Source: Echinometra lucunter
Lineage: Eukaryota; Echinodermata; Echinoidea; Camarodonta; Echinometridae
DNA length: 64,000 nucleotides
Direction of reading: 5' to 3'
NCBI GenBank assembly: GCA_029962745.1
Contig: CM057151.1
Location: 39,407,136-39,471,135 of the forward strand
A program made the position numbers and the translations under genes. Positions 36,789-48,404 of the stretch are shown one piece after another. The notes beneath the pieces are model-generated. The model was not told where the DNA came from. It saw only the letters and a program-made list of their open reading frames with translations, and ran no database searches. Position 1 is the first letter of the stretch. Each line of letters starts with the position of its first letter.

Positions 36789-38399
36789 TTCTCGTAGTAA
36801 AATTGTAAATGATTGTACATGGTAAGCTTTGACGATTAGATGATGATCATCCAAGGGTTGCTAAAGGACGGTAAGTGTATTAGATGGGTGATTGTCCCGG
36901 TGGAAGTGTTTGTCAAGGACGGTTTCCCGGATTTTGTGGATGTTTTTGATCGAGGTGAGCAAACAGCACATGAGACACATTTACGATGACAGGGAATCTT
37001 GAAACGTTTTTTCGTCGGATTTAAGTATCCTACTTGAATAAATGTCCCCATGGAAATCCAGGCCCGTAACTAGGGGGGGGGGGGTTCATGGGGTTCGAAC
37101 ACCCACCGCCCCCTCCGCTGGCGAGCATAGGTCCGCTTGAAAAAATGAAATAATTAAGGTGACAAATTCCTCCAAAAGAGCATCCAAGCAAAGACCCATT
37201 ACATAACCAGATTTTCCTTATGGCTCATGTCAAACCAGGTGAAAAATGATTGATCTTTACGTTCTTTTTATAAAAAAGATTCTATACCCCTCCCACAACC
37301 TCCCCACTCGGTCCCTCAGAAAGGTACATTATTCAATTTTGCGACCCCATATAAATTCTTGTTGCAGGCCTGAAATCGTTGTCGTTGGAAAAATTTTCAT
37401 GACTAGATGATGCTGATCCAAGCCTAGTCATATACGGAAGGTAAAAATCTTAGATGGAAATTACTTGTGTTGAACCAATGCAGAATGCTTTCAGCTGGAG
37501 ATTACTGTCGAAGTTCATCAGGAGATTATTGTCGAAGGGCTGTTACCCAGCCGGTAAGAAGGGTACCGGTAAGTAGTCTTGAAGGTTTTCATACAATCCT
37601 CCTTTCAATCAAATGGCTCGAGATGCGATTTCACAACTCAATTGTAAACATCTCTCATATTTGCAAGATCTGGTGATAAGGAATGCGACAGATATACTGG
37701 TACAAACCTCATAACCGAAATCTCCCGATAGCGTGGAATAGTTTTGCGGTCAATAGCTTTTTGCATTAACAAAACTAGACGACAAAAGAACAGCAGCAAC
37801 AACAACGAATATGCACGTGCAACAAAATAAAACCAAAAAATTCAACCAACCAAACAAAACTAGCAATGCATAACACTCCACGTTCAAGACTTGCGCCTGG
37901 CAAAAAGCCTATAATTACAACTGATTTCATTTATTGAAGAGAGTGGGCCCATGAAATTCTGTGCAGTTGGTCCTCAGTCCATAACTAATTATCCTAATTA
38001 CTTTGTAGCGGTATTTTTACCGCGCGTCTGCCAAATACTTGACTCGAATACGGAGCCCAAACACCAAGCGCAAGTTCACCATCCGGACCCCTAATCACTT
38101 GATTCTTTTTTGCGAGGGGCCAATAAACTGAGCACTGCAATTGATTTGATCATTCCTTTGGCATGACTGGTTTGCCTCACTGACTGAATGCAGGGCATGC
38201 ATGGATGCATGACTTTTCATGGGTTTGGGGCTAAAGGCGCTACTTTGAAAGCAAGTTTTGTTAAAATGTCACACGATCTTACGTAGAAATGGAGTTTGGG
38301 GAATCGAGTTACTCCTGAACCTGAGTAGTTTAAGAGAAATATTGAAAATGGACGAAATTATTTAGACTCGGCGAAACGAGGTCGCGACAGTGGCGTATC

Positions 38400-38400
<1 letters not shown>

Positions 38401-38426
<26 letters not shown>
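38401..38426. repeat. (CA)13 microsatellite abutting a MITE
   Basis: Perfect array placed directly between a CAGTGGCGTATCC end-like motif at 38388 and GGTGCA element copy 4. Confidence 0.95.
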
Positions 38427-38431
<5 letters not shown>

Positions 38432-38748
38432 ATGTGTGCAAATGCACCTAAGAAAGCATTATGCACCATTAAGGGTAACAGTGAGCTACATTTTGTACCT
38501 CCTACATGCCTTGAGGGTGCAGAGTTATACCCTCTAGGGAAATTTGCACCCTTTTGGATGCAAAAATTTCTGCATCCTTTAAAGTGCACAATTGCACCTT
38601 TAAGGGTGCAGATGGGCATTTCTGGGTGCAAACAAGTACAAAAGGGTGCATCTTTGCACCTTTTTCATGTAGGGTGCAAGATTGCATCCCAAAAGGTGCT
38701 GCTATTGTTGCATTTGGGGTGCAAAATTGAACCTTTTATTCTAGTGTG
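38427..38748 (+). mobile_element. GGTGCA-rich MITE-like element, copy 4 (5' end replaced by a CA repeat)
   Basis: The interior closely matches copy 3 and the 3' end is CCTTTTATTCTAGTGTG. The 5' terminal repeat is missing; a (CA)n tract at 38401-38426 directly abuts the element. Confidence 0.7.
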
Positions 38749-39781
38749 TAAGATTGGTTTGCTTTTGAAAAAATAAAAAATTATTATAAACTCTGCATAA
38801 AATTTGGACATAATGGGACGCAGGGAGTAAAGTAAATAGTGCACCCCCTCCCGCTTTCCAGTGTCATGGTACGCCCATGGCCATCGTATTTGTTCTTCCT
38901 ATTCATTCCCGATGGCACACGTTCAAATTCATGAAATATACCACAAGCCAAACACCTACTAGTATATGTTCACTTGAAAATGCAAAGTTGTGCCTTATTG
39001 CCGCTTCGAATCGTATTTATTACCTGCCAAAGCTTGGAATAAAAAGAAGATAGTATATGATATATTCGTAAGACATAATTTACGTCGCCGAATATCTGCT
39101 GCTTCATGGGCAGGATGGGGGCACTTGTATGCACTTGTATTTGAAAACCTTGCACTCGTACTTTTGATTGCGTCGGATAGTTACAGTATTATGAAGTTTT
39201 CTGTGGATGACTTGGAACATTCCCTTCAGATGCATGTAAAAATAACAAAATAGTTTCAGACCTTTTCAGATCTAAATTATGATTATATTGAAATAAGTAA
39301 ACTATTAAGGATGGTAATCAGTGCGATGATCGGGGGGGGGGGGATAAAGTCCCCGAAGCACTTTAAGAAACCAAAATTAGTTATAATATTTAGAGGTGCG
39401 GGGCGGAGGATAGGTCTTACATGTACCTGGCTATCGGAGACGCAATAAGGGCACTTTCCATATTGTGTATTTACCAGATTTGGTGGTTTCGTGGTGGGGG
39501 GGGGGGGGCGCCTGTCCCCGCCCCTCTCCCAGTCCGCTAGTGCAGCCAAATATGTATAATATCAAGGAGCTTCGTAATACAGAAGTTGTTGTGGTCATCG
39601 TTGTAGCGGTGGAAAGCGGTTTCTAACCATGCTTCTAACCGAGGAATAGGAAGCACGTCAGTACTGCAAATATTATTGTAATGGTATCAGATTTACGGCC
39701 GAACTAAATTAAGAGATGAATAAGTGGTGTTGAGAGAAATAGGAAGAGAGGTTGAGAGGGAGAATAAAAGAGAAAAGGAGG

Positions 39782-39790
<9 letters not shown>

Positions 39791-39837
<47 letters not shown>
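39791..39837. repeat. (AG)23 microsatellite
   Basis: Perfect array within a longer purine-rich stretch from about 39720. Confidence 0.95.
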
Positions 39838-39839
<2 letters not shown>

Positions 39840-41621
39840 AAGAAAGTGAGAGGTAAAGATGTATAGATGTATTTTTCGAAGAGCAGGTGTATAGGACTTA
39901 CTAAATTTCGATCTGTTTGACCAAACGGCATCTCACACTCAATACACCGAGCAAGAGAAGAACATTATAACCTCTTTAGTGGGACATGGACACTTTCACA
40001 TGATATTATATAAGCCCATTACAAATTAAATTGTAAATAGTGTAACAAAATAGTACTTCGTGATCTGTAAAAAGATCAAACAAAAATGATGTGTTTCCTA
40101 TTATTCCATGCGATTTTCACTGAATAAAAGAAAATTCACAACCACAAGGTGTAGTGCAAACAAGTTCAACGTTTGATTATTAAAAAAAATTTGGATATGA
40201 TTTTGTGCATTAGTTATTGATTAGTTAGTTTTATTTATGCATTTGACTTTCTTTCCGGAGTATTGCTTGCCGAAAAGCAAATTATCATATCAGGGAACAA
40301 CATAACGACGTCTTGTAGCTAAGGCAAGCCAAGCCTAACAATAACTGATTTAATAGTTGCATGGAAATTCTGAGCATGTTTCAATGAGTGCTTAAATCCT
40401 AACGAGTGTACCCAGTTGTCCCTTGGAAAATTTTGTTCGAGTGGTTTGTAAATAGGCATGGAGAGGCATGCAAAGTACTGTTTCGAGAAACGTAATCTCT
40501 ATATTTTATGCTTATTATATCTTTATTAATTTTGTTGTGAGGTGGGGGGAAAGGGAAATAAAAGGGCTCAGATCATACTTGGTATTTGAGCCTAACAACA
40601 TGAACAAAACTTTAATCACTTATCTTACAAAATAAAAGCTATTAAACCTTTTCATTTCGACCTTTATGTAGGAGAGATTTGGGTAAACTTGGAGTAAAGC
40701 ATAACATCGACAGCACTGGTATTCGCAATGGAGAACATTTTTCGTCGCCGACATATCACCAAAATAGGGCATGTCCAATTTTATTTTCAGAAATTCCATC
40801 AGTTTTGAACGCACCTGTTTTATATGTAAAGCTCAAAATCTTCGCCGCAGAGTGGAAACTGACGAAAATTCAAGGTCATGTATATGTCAGAGGCATTTAG
40901 TGTACATGCAGACGCGTCAAGATAGATGTCAGGACATAATAATAGTAATACTAATAAATGTAACTTACATTGCGCCAAATCCACTCTGCGGAGTGCTCAA
41001 CGCGCATATTGAAATAACTAAGAATTGAACAGAAATGTTTTTACATGATTATTAAGAGAATCGGAGGTCAAACACTTTTTTATGTCTTAAGGAAGGCTAT
41101 TTCATAACTGAGGACACGAGTGGGAAAATGATTCCCCCCCCCCCCCCGACCCATGTCCCGTTTCTGGCTACAATATGCTGATCCAGGGGGGGGGGGGTCC
41201 GCCCGCCCTATCGACGACAAGAGAACAATAAAATGATAAAGAGCGGAGCAAGGGCCATCCCCACTCGAGTTCCTGAAGACACCGGCTCCCCTTCTCACTT
41301 TTCAGGATCCGCCCCAGTACATGTATATTAATAATGATGATAATAATAACAACAACAACACTTTCGCACTAAATATATGTACCGCACGAAAAATGATATG
41401 CTTGAAAAGAGGCACCCTTGGTGAAGACAGTGTCATGTATATGGACTGTGATATGCTCAGGTGAGCTTCATGTAACGTCTAGTATAAAGTACACTTCCAC
41501 TACTCGTTTAATGCTTTTGTCAACTCTAAAATGCCCCATTCCCTTCCAATTGAGCAACGCCCTGGTGGAAATGACAAGCCAAAGATTAGCACGTGTGAAT
41601 AGTAACATATTATGTTAGCAG

Positions 41622-42109
41622 GGCTTTTCTTAAAAACTCGGGTCGCGGCTCGCAGGTATGGGGCGCCAAGTGTTAACTAAGTTACTGGTCCAAAACTGCA
41701 CAATTTAGTGTCAAAAGTTCACTCAAAACTTTATTTCTTTTTAGAATTCACGAACAGTGAACCATTTCGTTACAAAATGAAATGCAAAAGGCGATTTTGC
41801 AACAAAAACCTCCCACTAATATGAATAAACAGACAGGATTTGTAATTATGATCTCTCATTAAGCCTGCTATATTCACTTCGCCCGGGCATTGACTTTGTT
41901 TCGTTACAAACACTTTGTGCATAGCAGAGGGCGGGAGGATCAGTTTACCAGAATATGCTTGTGGGCGTGGTTATAAGGGTTTTGGTTTTACTATACACTA
42001 ACTGTAGTTTTGGATGGAATAACCTAGTTAACACTTGACGCACCATACCCAGCGAGACGCGACCCTCGTGTTTTCCAGCGCGACGCGACCCGAGTGTTTA
42101 GTAAAAGCC
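41622..42109. mobile_element. 488-bp nonautonomous DNA transposon with 8-bp target duplication
   Basis: The left end GGCTTTTCTTAAAAACTCGG and the inward-read right end GGCTTTTACTAAACACTCGG form inverted repeats of about 30 bp (roughly 80 percent identity). The identical 8-bp GTTAGCAG lies on both sides (41614-41621 and 42110-42117). A further inverted segment, CAAGTGTTAACTA, is shared by both ends. The right end contains two direct copies of a GCGACGCGACCC-type motif. There is no ORF of note. The 8-bp duplication fits hAT, P or Merlin; the GG terminus does not settle which. Confidence 0.85.
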
Positions 42110-45100
42110 GTTAGCAGGGCCCCCTGGAAGAGCAGCTGATGAAAGCTGAAGTGGCTATCCATGTAGGGGAAAAAAAAAAAGACATTATTATTATCATCAT
42201 TATTTTGTTAAAATCGTTAAGTTCATGAGTAGACGATTCAAATTATTTTGGTCTTAATCTGTTGTATAGTTATGTTGATTGTATATTTTCAAATGTAATT
42301 TGTGAGCAATTCAGCCATTGGCTGCCAGGCAGTCAAATGAATGAAATAAAATCAGAGGGAACTTTTGGAATTTTATTAGCTGACCTTATTCGAATGAGAC
42401 TGCTGTAGAGCTTTCTCAATCACATCGGAAATACGGGGCTCGAACATGTCGAAACAATAGGGATTCAATTCAATCATCGCATGCTATTGTCTCCTATATT
42501 GATTTAAGCCCTTGTTCTGTGTCTCAAATAGAATTACATTGTTCTTAACAATGATATCCAGTAATGTCATATTGTAAATGAAACAAACGGACAAATTTAA
42601 ACCCCTCCCTGAGTCCCGTCGTTCCGCATACGATTTAACCATGCACAGATGAACAATGCATGAGTCAAAAGAGTTCAGCTGTACAGTAGAGTTGAAAATT
42701 AATCCTATAATATTTTTCAATAACCCTTTATTATTTCTGGCTACACACCCGTGACTTGGTAACGCGGTTAATTAAGGGGCCAGCAATAAAAGTGCCGGGA
42801 TATTTATAACAGCACTGTGGTGACTGAGTGGAGAATATAAAAAGAACCCTAAAAAGAGGCACATTTTGAAATCGGAAGTTCACATGAGTAGAGTATGGCT
42901 AGTATTAACCGTCTCAAAGATTCAAAAGCTCTGACAGATGCTGCAATCATCACGCCATGCAGAAAATCAAGTTAGCAGAGGAAACAAAAGTAACGATTTA
43001 ACATCATTGTCTAGTGAATAACATTATAATTTAAGGACATAGTGACCGGGAAAAATACAGGGTTCAAGGAAGGCTTTGCTCTTCTTTATGATAAATAATT
43101 GTCTTGGGAAATGTTTTTCATAAAGGGGTCCGAAATACTCTACATGCTGCACAGATGATAATAATCTTTATCTCACAGTGAGTCAATGAAAGTAGAACCC
43201 GAGCAGGGCGTTACCTCCCAGTGAATACCAGGGCCCGTCGATAATGTATGGGGAAGGGGGCCTCGAACACCTCATTTTTTGACGAAACGGAATCGTCATG
43301 AATTGCGTCCATGCATGGTGGACCCCACACTGTTGATCACGTCCCAACTTCTGAACAAAGATGGCAGCAGCTTGTCGCGAATGGTGCCTTAATATGCTAA
43401 AGCCCCCCCCCCCCCGTTCCAATCGCTAACAAGAAAGGATGATTTTACTCCCCCTCCCCTTTTCTTCTCCCTCTTATTTCATTTATTTTTTCTTTTTTTT
43501 TTGTCTCTACACCGAAATCCTACGAGACAGGCAATGGCGTTTCATGAACCAGCAGACAACCTTCCAGAGGGCTGGCCCACATGGTTGGTTCCGGGGGCTG
43601 TCCGTCTAGATCTCTGGGGGTCCAGGTCTCTTGGGCAGTAGCCATACAATCCACGCACGTCAAAAGTATTTAAATATGAATGAAGAATCACCTTTAAGTG
43701 TCTAGTCACCTGCAGACATAATGTTATGTCATAAACAGCCTTCCGTGGGCGTCTGTCAAATCATGTACCTGTACTATACGTAGCAGGTTCATGGATGATG
43801 ATGCCTCAGTCAGACCGCTTCCAATAAGACTTCACACCGACCGATAGTGCCATCGAGGCAATGCAATGTTTTTGTTGGTTCTGTTATCGGTCCCGTCGGT
43901 GGGAGTGAGGTATTAACCAAGACGCAATCGGCACGACTTTGAGATAATCAGGGTCTTCCTGATCTCATCAAGCTTGATCATAACGCACGATGACAGCTTT
44001 CACCTGTGTCATTCAGCGCTATGATAATCACTACGATGCGCTGAACTTATATAGCCTCTACTCGTGCCTTTTTCGGAATCAGCAGGGGTTGATTTCGGCG
44101 TGAGTAACAGGTGATTTTGAGTAATATGGCTGAATTTCGAGAGAGCTGTCTGAAGGGCACTTTTGTCTTATTCAACCGTTTATAAAGAAGCAAATGAGCG
44201 TTCTTAATGATACCTGAAGTATGAACCACATTTACTGTACGAATGCAGTTGTTAAGTTAACCATGCACAACCATAGAAGGTCATAATTGCCCGTCGCCAA
44301 AATTTTAGGTATATATATATATATATATATATATAGATATATATATATTAATGTTTTAACAGAGTATTAATCTATAGGACTATCGGATAATCCTGGTCCT
44401 CATTAGTATTTCCATGTGACCATACTCGTACCCATATAGGCGCTGAAGCGGGGGGGGGGGGCAGAGGGGGCAAAATCGATTTTGGCCTCCCTCGCAAGAA
44501 AAAAAAAAGGAGAAAATTTCGGATCATAGGACTGCACTACAACCATGTAAAATAAGCATATTAGTGCTCGAAAATGCAAAGTTTCGAACATTCAAAAATC
44601 AGAATTTTCTTACTCGGTCGCTATCACTATTATAATTATTTTGAAACAAGTCACGTTTCTGCCAGAAATCGGAGCTATGTATGCTGCCTTACTATTAGGA
44701 CAATTGTTTTTTTTTTCTTTTCAAAACTCAATTTATTAGTTGTTTTATTCTGCTATCAAGTTGTTACAAAGTACATGTATGTCACTAACATATAAGTTCA
44801 TAAAGCATATCTTAATGAAACATAATAACACACGTGAAACGATGTGCTTTTTGGACAATGTTATGAACAGAACTGACCAGCTAAGCGACTCTTCAATATC
44901 AATGCAGAAAAGACGCTTAGCAAATGGATTGTGAGTTAATGAGATGCTAAGAAGTTCGACAAACACGACCCAGTGTTTGAAGTTAGAAAGCTAGACGATG
45001 AAAGATGTTTGCAAGATGCGCACGTTCACTTATATACAGTGATCTTAAAACAAACTCGCTCTCAAACCTTGAAGGACACACATGAATAAATCAGGCTCCC

Positions 45101-45977
45101 TTAGAACACGTTTTAGATTGAAGGACACCAAGAATTCATATTCAAATATTTTTTCGATGAAAATGGTTTTAATTCACAGAGACCAAGAAAAAATCAAATG
45201 AACTACAAACTTAGGTACTTTACCCATGTTACTTGTGCACTTCTCGTCTCAAAGAAAAACTGGGAAGGCTGAAACAGGCTGTCTGCAAATCTTGATTTCT
45301 TACACAGTTCCAGTGTTGATTAATAATTCCCAGAAATACACTAAAACGTAAAAGCTTCAGCAGAGGGGTAAAGTATAGGAGAATATGACTTCCGAATTCT
45401 CTTTCTGCTGTTAAGACATATTTATTGTCGAATATTAATTGATTTTATACGAGTATTTTCGATTAGCTACCATTACCTCATTTCACTTTTGCCTGTCCGC
45501 CATGCACCAAGAGCTGCATGGAGAGTGGATAAGATCATGTGTGCCCTGAATATTGACGATGCAAGCATAAATATAAATCAATAATGCGCACTTTCATCCC
45601 AGAATGACCAGTACATTCAGTATGTTATAAAGAAATGAAATCGATGAGCAGCAGGTACTCTTCGCACAAGATATTAATGAATTGTTAACAGCATTACGTT
45701 AATCTATATTTGCATTTACTGTTAGGTCCAGTGACTTCTCAAGAGAGAAATTCAACATTACCAAAACTACAGTGCTGAATATACCTGTAGAATCGTATGT
45801 GCATGTGAGAGGCTTGTTAAGTGCAAATTAGAAACTTAATAGTGTCTGATATAAATCTCAAAGATCAGAGTGGTGCTGCAATACGTTTTTATTCTACTGC
45901 TGAATTTTCTTGTATCATACATCTAACAGCCCATCATCTTGGTGTTTTAGTAGTGGTTTCATTCGCATCTTACGAAG
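42110..45977. other. Intergenic-like intron sequence upstream of the fucosyltransferase
   Basis: No coding region. C or G runs near 43403 and 44450 and a TA repeat at 44309. The last few hundred bases probably include the fucosyltransferase promoter and 5'UTR, but I see no clear TATA box. Confidence 0.6.
44309..44349. repeat. (TA)n microsatellite
   Basis: About 20 TA units with one AGAT interruption. Confidence 0.9.
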
Positions 45978-47429
45978 ATGGAACATAGAACGTTCTTGAA
46001 GTTATTTTTGACCGTCTCGCTGCTTTCACTTTCTACTTTGCTTGTGAGCCGATACCCTCAGGATTATTTTCGATGGTCAAGAGTTCTGCAGACAGATGCC
46101 AGGAATGTGTTAACTACTAAAGAGACCCTGATGAATGGTCAAAAACAATTAAAAGATCTGATGCATTTGAAGCCATTGGGTGGTGAAAAGCAAACGCGAT
46201 CGGTTAGAAGCAAACTGAGTAGGAGCATTGCGAATGTTGAACACGATGTATTGAACCTGAACGTTAGATTGATTCTAACTTCAATGACTGATGTGCCTTT
46301 GGAAGAGAGTCGTCTGATCCACAAGATCCAAAACGCTCAAAGGAATCAGGATTCTGACTGTGTCATCAGGATTGCCAAGTATTGCGCCAAACGTTGCGAT
46401 CATTTACTACAAGCCAATCACTCCAGAGACTGGACATCATTCGAATGTAACTTTGCCAAGGTTTGTCACTTCGAGACCCGTTTCGTGGGTCGTCTCACCC
46501 CAGACATCATGCGGATGGTAGACGTCGTGCTCATTGTCGATTCGCTCCACGACGGACTGCAGTTGAAGGCCCTGATGGACATGCGACCACCGGGGCAGCT
46601 CTGGGTCCTCTACTCTAGAGAGAACCCCGTCCATGATGCGGAGTACGCGCCTCAAGGTCTAACCGGTAACCCTTTCAATCTTACCATGACCTATTCCAGA
46701 GACAGTGATCTCTATTTTCCATACTGCACTTTTAATAAGGAACCGGTCCACTCTCCTCCGATTCCTAAGAAGACTAAATTGATAGTATGGATGGCTTCAA
46801 ATTGCCATCGGCTGTCTTGGAGACGAGGTGAATTCGTCAGAGAACTGCAAAGACATATCTCTGTGGATACCTATGGCAAATGCGGCGACAAGGGACACCT
46901 GCCAAGCCAGGATGCCGGCAAGATCCTATCGCAATACAAATTCTATCTCGCTTTTGAGAATAGCGAGTGTCGGGATTACATATCTGAAAAACTTTGGAGA
47001 ACTTGTCTCCTTCAGGGCATTGTGCCGATAGTCTATGGCGCAGAGCGAGAGGACTACGAACAGGTTGTTCCAAGGAATTCTTTCATTTACATCGAGGATT
47101 TCACTAACATGAGTGCATTCGTGAATTTCATCCATGCCCTAGACGCGGACGAAGCTAGGTACAAGAGGTATTTTGACTGGAGATCAGAAGGTAGCATCAA
47201 TTGTTTATCTGCTCGGGCATTTATCATGTATTCCCCTGAGGTGAATTTGTGTTATCTTGTGAAGAAACTTATCCATCTTTACGTCCATCCAGAGACTTCG
47301 TGGCAGAAGAAGACACCAGATTTTGCTTCTTGGTGGAGAGGGCAGTGCCTTGACTCCAACAGTGAGAAAAATGTGTTGGGATTCAATGTTCATCAAGCGA
47401 AAGTCAAGGAAGGAAAACCACCGCGATAA
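45978..47429 (+). CDS. Alpha-1,3-fucosyltransferase (GT10 family), single-exon
   Basis: This 483-residue type II Golgi enzyme should transfer fucose from GDP-fucose to GlcNAc of N- or O-glycans or glycolipids in alpha-1,3 linkage. A cytosolic stub of about 6 residues is followed by a signal anchor (about 7-25), then a Lys/Arg-rich stem to about 125. The GT10 acceptor-side domain follows, with the family block FNLTMTYSRDSD at 233-244 (containing a sequon). The donor-side domain has KLIVWMASNCH at about 266-276, DTYGKCG near 296-302, and the signature AFENSECRDYISEKLW at 325-340, then GIVPIVYG. Length is slightly above the 350-430 usual for vertebrate FUT4/7/9, the excess being in the stem. The start has a strong context (A at -3, G at +4) and two in-frame TAG codons 27-32 bases upstream. 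A TTTTAG just upstream could be a 5'UTR splice acceptor. It lies inside the receptor intron on the opposite strand. The acceptor sugar cannot be told from sequence. Confidence 0.93.
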   Translation: MEHRTFLKLFLTVSLLSLSTLLVSRYPQDYFRWSRVLQTDARNVLTTKETLMNGQKQLKDLMHLKPLGGEKQTRSVRSKLSRSIANVEHDVLNLNVRLILTSMTDVPLEESRLIHKIQNAQRNQDSDCVIRIAKYCAKRCDHLLQANHSRDWTSFECNFAKVCHFETRFVGRLTPDIMRMVDVVLIVDSLHDGLQLKALMDMRPPGQLWVLYSRENPVHDAEYAPQGLTGNPFNLTMTYSRDSDLYFPYCTFNKEPVHSPPIPKKTKLIVWMASNCHRLSWRRGEFVRELQRHISVDTYGKCGDKGHLPSQDAGKILSQYKFYLAFENSECRDYISEKLWRTCLLQGIVPIVYGAEREDYEQVVPRNSFIYIEDFTNMSAFVNFIHALDADEARYKRYFDWRSEGSINCLSARAFIMYSPEVNLCYLVKKLIHLYVHPETSWQKKTPDFASWWRGQCLDSNSEKNVLGFNVHQAKVKEGKPPR

Positions 47430-47628
47430 GTTCATTTCACGTTGCATCGTTGACTTAAAAAAAAACGATACAAATGATTCTTCCTGTACATGCTTCTAAG
47501 CGGATTCATATCATTAAAAATTACTGAGGACATCGAACTGTCGAATAATTCATTATATTGTGTAAGGTCACTTGTAAAAAGTTCACCATTTCTCTACTTT
47601 GGTCATATCGACATTACAATTTCCGCAT

Positions 47629-47815
47629 GTTGTTGTTGTTTGGGTTTTTACAGACGTGTATCAATTAGATATGATTATTTACGTCTGGGACCGATCTTTA
47701 ATGACACCATCAGGAAGACGTGACTCAGACTCGAACCCTGGTCTGATCAGAGTCAGTTTGTAGGCGAAGACAAAGAGCTGACAGCGGACGTTACCGCTAG
47801 ACCTGCAGCTCCTGC
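47629..47815 (-). mobile_element. tRNA-derived SINE, copy 2, different head, same tail as copy 1
   Basis: The body and (AAC)n tail match copy 1 (GATCGGTCCCAGACGTAAAT, ACACGTCTGTAAAAACCC). The head carries a tRNA-like TCTAGCGGTAACG A box and a GGTTCGAGTC B box that differ from copy 1. It lies about 200 bases beyond the fucosyltransferase stop and may fall within its 3'UTR. Confidence 0.75.
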
Positions 47816-48404
47816 TCTTCCTTTCGCATCATTGCCAATATCTAGAAAATGTGATTTTTTCGAACCCCAATTTCTTTTATAAATACCGTTCTTTTTTCCA
47901 GAAAGAGTAAATAATGCAAAAGAAAGAGAAAGAAAGAAAATCTCGAAGGTACATACGCATCCACTTTGTTTATCCTTGATGCTAAGATACAATAGATTTG
48001 CCAGAGAGAGCTAAAAGCTTAAGCTTTTCATATAGAAAAAAAAAACTGCCACAACAGCTTGTCTCATCAATTTATTAATGGCAACTTGTGGCATAAGGGA
48101 TGAACCAAAACATCTGAATTATTGATCATGCTTAGATCTAGGTATTAGCAAAAGTTGAAGGTTTCTATGTCATAATGACGTTGATTGAGAGGGTGGGAGA
48201 TGAGTCTAGTCTATACCTAGCCCAGATATGAATATACATCGCATTACTTTTATATTCGAGTTGACATTATTTTGTTTGGAAATTATGTTCCACAAACCCC
48301 CTCCTTCAACATGCTGTCGTGGGGAAAGGTATCTATGACTGATGACAATATTCTCCTTGTTTTTTCCATACCAGAAGTTCTTTTAAAATGCAAATCCCTT
48401 CCGT

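Larger units (their letters stand above)
31896..41613. other. Intron, no gene outside the listed elements
   Basis: Holds two SINEs, GGTGCA element copy 4, CA and GA tracts, a short ATATCACTA tandem at 31911-31942, and G or C runs near 34340, 37073, 39330, 39496, 41136 and 41186. CATGGGCGTAGCC at 34327 and CCCGTAACTAGGGG at 37060 resemble transposon ends beside G runs, but no partners were found. Confidence 0.65.

Noticed and set aside
38388..38885. hAT element from CAGTGGCGTATCC to the GTACGCCCATGG end
   Set aside because: The two ends differ and the flanking 8-mers do not match.
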